Source: JBBREP01 sp038202885
Lineage (GTDB): Bacteria > Actinomycetota > Acidimicrobiia > IMCC26256 > PALSA-610
NCBI GenBank assembly: GCA_038202885.1
Contig: JBBREP010000006.1
Span: forward strand, 16,356 to 80,355
Length of the DNA: 64,000 nt
Direction: 5' to 3'
The notes under the pieces: model-generated
Told to the model about the DNA's origin: nothing
Seen by the model: the letters and a program-made list of their open reading frames with translations, nothing else
The model's database searches: none
Program-made: the position numbers and the translations under genes
Shown here: one piece after another, positions 26,381 to 34,930 of the stretch
Numbering within the stretch: position 1 is the first letter of the stretch
Layout: the number at the start of each line of letters is the position of its first letter

Positions 26381-26384
<4 letters not shown>
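25542..26384 (-). CDS. Memo-like protein of the AmmeMemoRadiSam system (B protein)
   Basis: 280-residue Memo-family protein related to class III extradiol dioxygenases. RPAAVAGAFYPSDPREL and VVPHAGYVYSGPVAASAYA are diagnostic. STDLSHYLDHATA contributes further metal-site-like histidines. Human Memo is a copper-binding redox protein; the bacterial role is unknown. The start overlaps the stop of the radical-SAM gene by 4 bp, and its stop overlaps the AMMECR1 start, so the three are translationally coupled. Confidence 0.92.
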
Positions 26385-27481
<1,097 letters not shown>

Positions 27482-27588
27482 ACAGAGGATGACAGTTGCA
27501 GCGCCCGAACTATTCCGGATGTGGGGGTCGCGACGGTCGTGACGTTGCGCAGTGGCGGCCGGACTGGGCCGCACCTAGGGTCGCAGTC

Positions 27589-28473
27589 ATGACCGATGGT
27601 CCGCCGTTCGAAGTCCGTCGTCTCAGCCAGGCCCTCGGCGCCGAAGTGCGCGGCGTCGACCTTGCCCGTCTCGACGACGCAAGGATCGCTCATATTCGAG
27701 CGTTGTTGCTCGAACACCTCGTCGTGTTCTTCCCCGAACAGCACCTCTCGCTCGACGAACACGTTGCGTTCGGTCGCCGCTTCGGCGAGCTCGAGATACA
27801 CCCGAATCTTCCGTCGCCCGAGGGCGGCCCGCGCGAGATGGTCGAGCTCCGCGCAAGCTTTGGCGGCGTCGCGGATGAGTGGCACACCGACGTCACGTTC
27901 CAGCCGCATCCGTCGGTGATGTCGATCATGCACATGGTGCAGTGCCCCGACGTCGGTGGCGACACGATGTGGGCAAACCAGTACCACGCGTTCGAGGAGT
28001 TGAGCGCGCCGATGCGCGAGCTCGTCGTTGGCTTGACCGCGTTGCACGACGCGACGCCCCACGGTCGGCCGGAGATGAAGGCCCGCCACCCCGTGGTTCG
28101 GATTCATCCCGAGACGGGTCGGCGTTCGCTGCTCGTGAACGAACACTTCACGCGCCGCATCGTGGAACTGAGCGGCGCCGAGAGCGAGGTGTTGCTGGCG
28201 TTCCTGGTGCGATGGTCGACGCAGGAGCGCTTCACCGTCCGCTACCGCTGGACGCCCGGTACGTTCGCGATGTGGGACAACCGGTGCACGCAGCACTTCG
28301 TGGTGCATGACTTCGACGGCGAGCGCATCATCCAGCGCGTCACGGTGCTCGGCGACGATCCGGTGGGCGACGCGCCGCGTTGGGAGCCGTACCGACCCAC
28401 CCGCAAGGGCACCGCAAGCCGCGACGACGCGATCATGCGGCGCGACCTCGCCCGCCTCGACGCCAAGGGGTAG
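27589..28473 (+). CDS. TauD/TfdA family Fe(II)/2-oxoglutarate dioxygenase
   Basis: 294-residue dioxygenase. The N-terminus FEVRRLSQALGAEVRGVDL is classic for TauD. The iron ligands are the HxD of EWHTDVTF and the distal histidine in DNRCTQHFVVHDF; Arg of the following IIQRV segment binds 2-oxoglutarate. Members hydroxylate taurine, alkylsulfates, 2,4-D and other acids. ATG at 27589; divergent from the radical-SAM gene with a 107-bp promoter region between. Substrate unknown. Confidence 0.9.
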   Translation: MTDGPPFEVRRLSQALGAEVRGVDLARLDDARIAHIRALLLEHLVVFFPEQHLSLDEHVAFGRRFGELEIHPNLPSPEGGPREMVELRASFGGVADEWHTDVTFQPHPSVMSIMHMVQCPDVGGDTMWANQYHAFEELSAPMRELVVGLTALHDATPHGRPEMKARHPVVRIHPETGRRSLLVNEHFTRRIVELSGAESEVLLAFLVRWSTQERFTVRYRWTPGTFAMWDNRCTQHFVVHDFDGERIIQRVTVLGDDPVGDAPRWEPYRPTRKGTASRDDAIMRRDLARLDAKG

Positions 28474-28546
28474 GCACCGACTCGGCGGTGGCCATGTCGG
28501 TGCAGGCGCTGCCGCGGCAGCGCCGCGCTTCTGCGAGACTGACGGC

Positions 28547-29158
28547 ATGGGTGTGTACGAGAACCAAATACTCCCGCGTGTCGTCGACAAGCTGCTCGGC
28601 AACAAGCAAATGGGCAAGCTGCGCCGCCGGGCACTCGAGGGGTTGCACGGCACCGTCGTCGAGCTCGGCTTCGGGAGCGGTACGAACGTGCCGTATTACC
28701 CGCCGGAGGTCGAGCGGGTGCTGGCGATCGATCCGGCGACCGTCGGCAGGAAACTCGCGGCGAAGCGGCTCGCAGCGTCGAGCATCCCCGTCGAGTTCGT
28801 CGGTCTCGATGGCGCCGAGATCGCGCTCGATGACGCGTCGGTCGATATGGCGCTCAGCACGTGGACGCTGTGCACGATCCCCGATGTTGATGCCGCGTTG
28901 CGCGAGGTGCGGCGCGTGCTGCGACCGGGCGGGCGTCTCGTGTTCCTCGAGCACGGATTGTCGGACGACCCCAAGGTGGCGCGCCGCCAGCACCGCTTCG
29001 ACCCGATCCAGCAACGAATCGCCGGCGGTTGCCACCTCGACCGCGACCCCGCCGCGCTGATCACCGCAGCCGGGCTCACCGTCGAGAAGATCGACACGTT
29101 CGCAATCTCCGGGCCGAAGATCATGAGCTTCATGTACGCCGGGAGCGCAGTGAAGTAA
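28547..29158 (+). CDS. Class I SAM-dependent methyltransferase
   Basis: 203-residue Rossmann methyltransferase. Motif I VELGFGSGTNVPYY, motif II AIDPATVGRKLA, motif III GLDGAEIALDDASVDMALS and the post-motif RRVLRPGGRLVFLEHG are clear. The N-terminal region and C-terminal SGPKIMSFMYAGSAVK resemble METTL7-like or phospholipid N-methyltransferases. ATG at 28547 is chosen; the longer in-frame opening overlaps the dioxygenase gene. Substrate unknown. Confidence 0.85.
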   Translation: MGVYENQILPRVVDKLLGNKQMGKLRRRALEGLHGTVVELGFGSGTNVPYYPPEVERVLAIDPATVGRKLAAKRLAASSIPVEFVGLDGAEIALDDASVDMALSTWTLCTIPDVDAALREVRRVLRPGGRLVFLEHGLSDDPKVARRQHRFDPIQQRIAGGCHLDRDPAALITAAGLTVEKIDTFAISGPKIMSFMYAGSAVK

Positions 29159-29188
29159 GGGCGGCGCGGTACTGGCGCAGCGCGAACC

Positions 29189-29515
29189 GTTCAACCGGTG
29201 GGCGGCACGTCGTGCTGCGCGCTCGGATGCCCTAGTACGTCGTCGGCAATAGCCGACGAGCGGTCATGCAAATCTGATGCGCGCCGCTGTCTTCGTCCAG
29301 GCGCCGCACGAGCTCGTCGACCATGTCGCCGAGTGAGAACGACGGTCTGATCTGGACCCACTTTGGGGGTGTCGCGACGGCTAGAAACCAAGCCGTCGCG
29401 CCGGGTCCAGATCAAGCCGTCGAACTCACGCCGAGACCGCCCATGTCGGTGAGCACCCCGACGAGACGGTCCTCGTCATAGCGATCCCGAACTCACCCAG
29501 CCTGCATGGAGGACT
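29189..29515 (-). pseudogene. Decayed 3' fragment of a LOG-family gene (copy of 24267-24884)
   Basis: The DNA at 29189-29335 and 29430-29515 aligns base by base with the 3' half of the LOG gene (shared stretches such as CCGGTGGGCGGCACGTCGTG, AGCTCGTCGACCATGTCG and GTCGGTGAGCACCCCGA), with indels and frame breaks. It is interrupted by the hairpin element at 29340-29426. No open frame survives. The rest of 29159-29725, up to the promoter of the next gene, contains nothing else I can identify. Confidence 0.75.
29340..29426. mobile_element. Small hairpin element (MITE-like or IS-end remnant)
   Basis: Outer arms of about 20 bp (CGACGGTCTGATCTGGACCC and, inverted, GGGTCCAGATCAAGCCGTCG; two mismatches) and inner arms GCGACGGCT/AGCCGTCGC give one long hairpin with no coding capacity. 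GCCGAG on each side (29328-29333, 29431-29436) could be a target duplication. Its right half recurs at 34412-34449. Confidence 0.55.
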
Positions 29516-29725
29516 CAACTCAATCGCGAACCACGCGACCCACACCGACAGAGACAACGTCACCAGCCATCAAATCGCTCACAGATCGACATCATGATCT
29601 AGCACCGCAGTTGCGCTGGAACGACGTCATCCATGATGCTCGGCATACGCCGCAATCGGCCACAAAAGGGCGGGCCGTCGGGAGGCGTCATCGCGATCCC
29701 GCAGCCAGACCAACCGCGCACTCGC

Positions 29726-29754
29726 TTGCGTGTTTCCGACTCTTCCGGTAGGTT
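29726..29754 (+). promoter_or_regulatory. Sigma-70-type promoter of the three-gene cassette
   Basis: TTGCGT, 17-bp spacer, TAGGTT, followed by GGAGGG 5 bases before the GTG start at 29782. One of the better consensus promoters visible in the window. Confidence 0.55.
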
Positions 29755-29781
29755 CATGTCAACGCACGTGGGAGGGCGCCT

Positions 29782-31296
29782 GTGGCCGTTGCGACGACCG
29801 ATCCGCTAGTAGACGTCGACTACGCCGCCCCAAATGTGAGACTTGGGCGCCACCTGCTGAGTCTCCTGTGGACACAGCAGGAGTGGGTATGGCGGCGTGC
29901 CGAGTCGATCAGCATTCCAGACGACGTCACTTCCGTGCATCGCAATACAATTACTTTCCGCGTGCCACCTTCAATCCGTCACGGTGGGCCGCAACCATTG
30001 ATGAACGATGACGAACAAGTGCTCGACCTCGCAGACACGAATGTCGAGGTCTCCGCCGCAAATAGCACCGGCTGTCTGATTCCCGTAGCCGTGCTCAGCA
30101 AACACATCGGATTCTCAGAGATTTCTGTGACTGATGGGGCCGACGAAGTCATACCCTGGCTACCGAAACGAGCGAACGACTGGGCGTGGTGGTCGGCCTT
30201 GTGCGCATGTGGTTGCCTCGCTCTGGACGTCGCGGATATCGCTCAGCTGCCGGCCGACCTCGTTGAGTACTTTCGACGCGTCGCATGCCAGTACTCCCAC
30301 AACAAGTGCGACCTAGTGCAACAGGCACGGGAATTTCGTAACGCCTTGACGTCACCACAGGATTTCGATCACTCTTTCGATAGCTGCGTCTCTAACGAAG
30401 CCTTTTGCCTGCTGCTTAAGGTTGTCGCGTCAACTTGGCTGCTCTTGATACCAGCGACAGAAGATGCGCGCGATGCGCTTATGACCGTCAAACTCTCATA
30501 CCGCGCAAGCCTCTGCTGGGCACCCGCCACGGCTGTCGCCAAGTCAGATTATGTCCGCGTCTCCCTGCCGCCGTATATCCGCCATCGAGATGAACACAAG
30601 ACGCAGAAGGGTATCCGCGACTGGTACCAGTGGCGCAAATGGCTGTTGTGGCTTCAGCTCGGCTGGTCACCAGCGACTTTCATTCTCCCCGCGCATTCAT
30701 CGCTGTCAGGGAAGAGCTATTCCGTCGACTTCGAGGCACCTGAGGGCCAGGTGGTAACAGGGGCCGAGCTTCGGTATGAGGAGGTGCTCGGGGGGCTCGG
30801 GACCACGCCTGGCAATTTCGCAGGAAGGCATGCGCATCTTTACACGACGCTTAACCGAGCGAGACGGCCAAATATCTGGATCCGCACTGTTCCGACCTCC
30901 GGGGGGATCGGCGCACATGCCGCAGTCGGTGCACTTGCTGTGGCGGGGCTCCTGACAACCCTTCTTGCACTCCTCGGGAAAGTCGTGGTCGCGGAGCGAA
31001 GCGCGTCAGCCGCGCTGCTCCTGGCAGTTCCAACAGTGCTCCTCGCATTGGTGGCGCGCGGCGAACGCCACGAATTGACTTCAATCATGCGTTCCGGAAT
31101 GCGTTCGCTACTGGTCGTAAGCGCTTCGAGCCTCTATATCGCGGCTCTTCTTTTGCTCTTGAACCTCGATATCGGCACCGTCTACTGGGTGTGGTTGCTT
31201 TGTGCGCTTGCTGCGTGGACAGCAGCCTGGTTGATCGGCAAAAGCCACCTAACCGCCAAGCGCGCGATCCGCGCGAGCTCCGGAGGAGTTAACTAG
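29782..31296 (+). CDS. Uncharacterised protein with C-terminal membrane domain
   Basis: 504 residues, no family recognised. Residues 1-380 are soluble and rich in Trp/Cys-containing stretches (WAWWSALCACGCLALD). Before the membrane part comes a beta-rich segment SYSVDFEAPEGQVVTGAEL and HAHLYTTLNRA, then four likely transmembrane helices (about residues 380-490) with Arg/His-rich loops. GTG start with GGAGGG. First of three overlapping genes; base composition is visibly more AT-rich than the flanks, suggesting acquisition by transfer. Function unknown; a membrane-anchored sensor or effector is only a guess. Confidence 0.7.
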   Translation: MAVATTDPLVDVDYAAPNVRLGRHLLSLLWTQQEWVWRRAESISIPDDVTSVHRNTITFRVPPSIRHGGPQPLMNDDEQVLDLADTNVEVSAANSTGCLIPVAVLSKHIGFSEISVTDGADEVIPWLPKRANDWAWWSALCACGCLALDVADIAQLPADLVEYFRRVACQYSHNKCDLVQQAREFRNALTSPQDFDHSFDSCVSNEAFCLLLKVVASTWLLLIPATEDARDALMTVKLSYRASLCWAPATAVAKSDYVRVSLPPYIRHRDEHKTQKGIRDWYQWRKWLLWLQLGWSPATFILPAHSSLSGKSYSVDFEAPEGQVVTGAELRYEEVLGGLGTTPGNFAGRHAHLYTTLNRARRPNIWIRTVPTSGGIGAHAAVGALAVAGLLTTLLALLGKVVVAERSASAALLLAVPTVLLALVARGERHELTSIMRSGMRSLLVVSASSLYIAALLLLLNLDIGTVYWVWLLCALAAWTAAWLIGKSHLTAKRAIRASSGGVN

Positions 31297-31604
31297 TGGG
31301 TATGAAATTTTGGCACAAGGAATTGATTCTTCCAGATGAGGGTTCTTCCTTTCCACGCGTGATCGCAAATCCTCCAACCGCTGGCATTAGCGAGCGCTTC
31401 GAACATGCATGCAGTCAACTCCGCGACGACGAGCTCATTTGTGATCGCTTTCTATCGGAGGAACAGAAGTCCGGTTACGGTGACAATGCGTTCTACATTC
31501 TGATCCCTTCACTGGAGGTAGCGATGGCAGCGTTTGCACCCCTCGATGAGAAGACATCCGAGAGCTTTGGCGTCCTTCACCGACGCCTCCAGGCATTTGA
31601 ATGA
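31296..31604 (+). CDS. Uncharacterised small soluble protein
   Basis: 102 residues, no recognised motif: FWHKELILPDEGSSFPRV, then FEHACSQLRDDELICDRF and a helical C-terminus. The GTG at 31296 overlaps the TAG of the previous gene by one base; ATG at 31302 is an alternative. It is coupled at both ends (its stop overlaps the next ATG by 4 bp), so it is probably a stoichiometric partner of the two membrane proteins. Confidence 0.6.
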   Translation: MGMKFWHKELILPDEGSSFPRVIANPPTAGISERFEHACSQLRDDELICDRFLSEEQKSGYGDNAFYILIPSLEVAMAAFAPLDEKTSESFGVLHRRLQAFE

Positions 31605-32005
31605 GCACACGCTCGGGTTTGAAGCGCCGGAGAGGGCCGCTTTGGTGGCCCCTCATAGCCATCGTGATCGCGATCGTTCTGGTTTGCGCGTCAATTCCAG
31701 CGCGATCAGATGTCGCGGCCGCGACCGATCGAACCAAACTCCGGCTAGTTTTGGCCGACTTTGCTGGAGAATTCCTTCGAAAGCCAAAGCATTCAAACAA
31801 TGTCCATAGGACTTCAGGTGCCACCGAGGCGTGGCTTCGGAGCCACGGCCTGACCGCTACTTCCACAGCCGGCAGTCCGACGCTATTTGCCATTTGCGCT
31901 CATGGTCGCGTCTTGACTGCCGCCGAATACGATGGTTTGTTGTTGACATACGTCGATGCCCGACGCGCACTGACAGCTTGCAGCCAAGCTTCCCAGACCG
32001 CGTAG
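31601..32005 (+). CDS. Uncharacterised protein with N-terminal signal anchor
   Basis: 134 residues. A basic start (LKRRRGPLWW) and one hydrophobic helix PLIAIVIAIVLVCAS predict a signal anchor or signal peptide; about 100 residues lie outside with three cysteines. ATGA overlap with the preceding gene. Third member of the low-GC cassette. No homologous family recognised. Confidence 0.6.
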   Translation: MSTRSGLKRRRGPLWWPLIAIVIAIVLVCASIPARSDVAAATDRTKLRLVLADFAGEFLRKPKHSNNVHRTSGATEAWLRSHGLTATSTAGSPTLFAICAHGRVLTAAEYDGLLLTYVDARRALTACSQASQTA

Positions 32006-32045
32006 CTGCCTTCACCTCTTCAAGAGGCGCCAATCGCAATTCGCG

Positions 32046-33017
32046 CTACGGTCTGCGATGAATCGCTATTCCAAAGGATGTCGTGAGGCGTCCCGGGTGG
32101 TAATACCGCTTGAGATGAACGCGCGCTGAGTTTTGGCGATTCTCGTCGGGAAGATAGTCGACGACATGGTCGAGTCTGTTATCTCCAAGATCGAAGGTCA
32201 CGTCGCATTGATATTTGTCTGAGGATATTCCGTCGAGAAACGCACGCAATTGGTGGGTGCCGTGCAACACCTCGTTCTCCCCGAGTATTGGCTCGTCTGA
32301 CAATCCCCACTCGGTTGTGTGCACTGCGACGCCCCCAGGCCGAAGCAGCGCGAGCGTGCGCTCGACAAACTCAAGACCCCCATCGAGATTGGGCTGCTCG
32401 GCACTTACCAAATGCTCGACGGCGCATGACGACCAAACAAAGTCGTACGATTCTCGCTCGTTCGCCGACACAACGAACGACGCCATGTCGATCGATCTAG
32501 TCGACACCCGCGAGTGCCCCAACGACACCTCGGCGTCCCATCCAGCGAACCAGCGTGCGCAAGAGAGGTGCTGACGTTGCTGGACCCACCGTAAGGCTCG
32601 CGGGTCTGACTCCGAAAGGTCGCTTGCGACGAGCTCACATCCTATGCCCGCCAGGAACGGAACAATCGGCTCGTTGCCGACCCCAAAACCAAAACCACGG
32701 GTACCTGGGCGTAGCAGCCCGGCGCTTCGCAGCATCGCCGCGATGTAGGCGTACTCCCAAAGCTGACGTTCGAGCGAGATACGACGGTCGCCGGCGGTAG
32801 CAGTTTCGCCGAGGGCCTCTGCAATCTCGACGAAAATCGGGTCACAGAATTGAGCATACGTGCATGGTTGAGACACAGGCAGCTTCAAACACGGCTGCTC
32901 GCGACCTTCTGAGTTCCGGATCAAGGCGGCCAGTTCAGCGAGTGCGCCGCTAGCTTTCGCGCGACGGCGCCGTCGGAAACGGCGAACGGCGTTTGTTGGA
33001 TAAAACCTATAGTCCAC
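32046..33017 (-). CDS. SAM-dependent methyltransferase-like protein
   Basis: 323 residues with a Rossmann methyltransferase core: GTRGFGFGVGNEPIVPFLAG as a degenerate motif I, ELVASDLSESDP as motif II, YDFVWSSCAVEHL as motif IV and LALLRPGGVAVHTTEW as the post-motif. The N-terminus is very basic (RRFRRRRRAKASG). It is convergent with the unknown cassette, 40 bp apart, and lies in the lower-GC island. Similar proteins are found in surface-polysaccharide loci; the substrate is unknown. Confidence 0.7.
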   Translation of the reverse strand: MDYRFYPTNAVRRFRRRRRAKASGALAELAALIRNSEGREQPCLKLPVSQPCTYAQFCDPIFVEIAEALGETATAGDRRISLERQLWEYAYIAAMLRSAGLLRPGTRGFGFGVGNEPIVPFLAGIGCELVASDLSESDPRALRWVQQRQHLSCARWFAGWDAEVSLGHSRVSTRSIDMASFVVSANERESYDFVWSSCAVEHLVSAEQPNLDGGLEFVERTLALLRPGGVAVHTTEWGLSDEPILGENEVLHGTHQLRAFLDGISSDKYQCDVTFDLGDNRLDHVVDYLPDENRQNSARVHLKRYYHPGRLTTSFGIAIHRRP

Positions 33018-33387
33018 GACTTACCCTGCGCTGTTTCAATCGCGACATCATCGATTCTCCGGCTCGCATCCGTGCGCCGAGGAAGACGGCGGACCTGACG
33101 AGCTTATGAAGCTACAGGACCGGCGACGGTCCAAGTCGGATGGATCACGTAGTAGCTATTTGCCTGCGCCAGTTCGACTTCAGGGAGAACTGCTACGTGC
33201 AATCCGCGCCGACCCGACAGTCGTGAGCCTCTTCGCGTTAGCGGAAATCGACCTGACGACGAATCTCGCCGCGCCCGCGCCACGAGCGCTGCCCGGGTCA
33301 GGTATCGCGGGCCAAGGATTGCTGTGATCTGAGCCATCCGATCATGGCGGCGTACGACGACTTCATCGGCATCAACGTGTGGCTCCG
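33018..33387. other. 370-bp non-coding stretch within the island
   Basis: No gene is supported on either strand. The short open frames here lack ribosome sites and recognisable motifs. It separates the methyltransferase gene from the broken metallopeptidase gene. Confidence 0.5.
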
Positions 33388-34099
33388 TCACCGAGCCAGA
33401 GTTGTCGGCCGACCGTGGCGAGGACAGTCCGGCGTCGCTCGTAGGTCGGGAAGTATGCGTTCGACGTTACGCCAGAACTCGGGGGTGTGTTTGGTCTCGT
33501 GTAGGTGGGCGAGTTCGTGCACGAGCACGTAGTCGATCAGGCTAGGCGGCAGTTGCAGCGTCGCCCAGTGAATGTTGATCCGATCGTTTCCTCGGGTGGA
33601 GCCCCATCGGTAGCCGGGGTCGATCACATGCACCGCAACATCGTCGATACCCATACGTGTCGCCCACGGTCGTACACGTCGGGCCAACCATGGTTCCCCC
33701 GTATTGCGGTACCAGTTCCCGCATCATCATCGTGCCGTCATCCGCCCCAGCACGTGTCATGCATAACCGGCCCCGTTCGAGCTTCACAGGTATGTGTTGG
33801 TGATCGACGAGTTGGAGTCGGTGGTTCCTCCCAAGGTAGGTGAAGCCTTCCCCGTTCGCGAACTCCTTCACCAATTGAATGCAGGCAACGCCGTCCCTCT
33901 CGGCGAGCTTGCTGTAAATCCACTGCTGCTTCGCCCCGACAAACGCTTCGATCTATTCAAGCGTGACACCATCGGGCGTCTTGATCGTGAGCCGTGCATC
34001 ACGCTCAACGGTGATCTCTAACGTGTGCCGCGACGGGCGTGGCAGCACCTCGAACGTGAATTTCTCGATCTCGATGTGGGCGGGGATCACAGCAGTCAT
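33388..34099 (-). pseudogene. Broken YgjP/SprT-like metallopeptidase gene (DUF45)
   Basis: Reading leftward from the ATG at 34099, codons 1-48 (MTAVIPAHIEIEKFTFEVLP...) end in TAG at 33953-33955. The frame then continues IEAFVGAKQQWIYSKLAER and VKEFANGEGFTYLGRNHRL, shifts near 33705, and resumes with WLARRVRPWATRMGI, GYRWGS and the zinc motif HELAHLHETKHTPEFW. The pieces in order form the full family, so one stop and one frameshift have inactivated the gene. YgjP-like genes often sit beside type I restriction hsdR genes, as here. Confidence 0.8.
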
Positions 34100-34130
34100 G
34101 ATTGCGTGAGCCGATGCTGGTTGTGCTTCG

Positions 34131-34410
34131 CTAGATCAACGAGCTGGCTAGCGACACACACACACACACACACACAGACACACACACACATACATACACA
34201 CAAACACGCGCCGAGCGAGTCGAGAGCTGGCTCTCGTCGAGCTGGCGCATGATCCACTTGCGCAGCTGGTCCTGCCTGAAGGTGTTGGACCAGAACCCGA
34301 CATCGTCAATGTCATCGACCACGTGTGCAACGAGCGCATGGGTAAGCATGATCAACTGCGCCCGCTGATCAGCATCGAGTGCACCGGCAGCATCCTCCAG
34401 CACGCCGTAT
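34131..34410 (-). pseudogene. C-terminal remnant of type I restriction enzyme HsdR
   Basis: The frame reads LEDAAGALDADQRAQLIMLT, HALVAHVVDDIDDVGFWSNT and LRKWIMRQLDES, which match the extreme C-terminus of HsdR translocase subunits. The nuclease and helicase parts are missing. The frame then degenerates into VCVYVCVCVSVCVCV encoded by a CA/TG microsatellite. It begins directly at the repeat element at 34412-34449, beyond which an HsdM fragment starts. Confidence 0.65.
34154..34207. repeat. CA dinucleotide microsatellite
   Basis: (AC)11.5 at 34154-34176, a single G, a further AC run to 34190, then a degenerate TACATACACACAAACAC tail. It lies in the HsdR remnant. Runs of this length are unusual in a high-GC genome. 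Confidence 0.9.
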
Positions 34411-34411
34411 G

Positions 34412-34449
34412 AGTTCGACGGCTTGATCTGGACCGGCGCGACGGCTTGG
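34412..34449. mobile_element. Half-copy of the hairpin element at an hsdM/hsdR deletion junction
   Basis: These 38 bp match the inverse of 29388-29426 except for one missing C (begins AGTTCGACGGCTTGATCTGG, ends GCGACGGCTTGG). It sits exactly between the HsdM N-terminal and HsdR C-terminal fragments, so the element or its recombination probably mediated loss of the middle of the locus. Confidence 0.65.
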
Positions 34450-34842
34450 AATCCAGTGATCCTTGCAACGCTCGAGTTCGGCGAGGGCCTTGTTCATGCC
34501 GTCACCGACGTTGTGGTGGACCTCGTCACGCAGGTACTCCCACCGTGACAGCGCCGGGACGAAGAACGTCGTCGAGTAGTAGCCGGGGTCGTCAATGCGT
34601 TCTTCGATTGCGTTGGCGCTCAGGTCGCGTTCGGTGAGTTCTTGGCGGAGCCGTTCACGCTCGACACCGAACTGGTCCGATGCACGCTTGAGGAACAGGA
34701 CCCCGAAGATGTACTCCTTGAACTCGGATGCATCCATCTCGCCCCGCAAGATGTCAGCGGCAGCGAACAGGTGACGTTCCAACTGGCCGTTGACAAACGT
34801 GAGAACGGCAGCACAGTACGAAACTCTTGGGACGTGATGCAC
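34450..34842 (-). pseudogene. N-terminal remnant of type I modification methyltransferase HsdM
   Basis: LERHLFAAADILRGEMDASE, FKEYIFGVLFLKRASDQF and GYYSTTFFVPALSRWEYLRD are the HsdM N-terminal helical domain. About 130 residues remain; the SAM-binding and NPPF catalytic domain are gone. The frame runs on for about 25 residues through the element, giving an apparent 157-residue protein of no function. Confidence 0.75.
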
Positions 34843-34930
34843 CGTTCACCATCGTGACCAGCCACCAAGGCGTGCAGGTAGCGTCGGGGCTTCCTGAAGG
34901 CCACGGTGCCAGGCGTACGAGGAGTACACG

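Noticed and set aside
29506..29751. 81-codon plus-strand frame
   Set aside because: It starts at the edge of the LOG pseudogene and ends inside the promoter of the next gene, with no coding signal.
33104..33391. 95-codon minus-strand frame
   Set aside because: No ribosome site, no motif, and it lies in a decayed stretch.
34131..34403. A 90-residue Cys/Val-rich small protein
   Set aside because: The VCVCV tract is translated microsatellite, and the rest matches the HsdR C-terminus, so it is a remnant.
34369..34842. An intact 157-residue HsdM-like protein
   Set aside because: It contains only the N-terminal domain and its end is translated from the repeat element.
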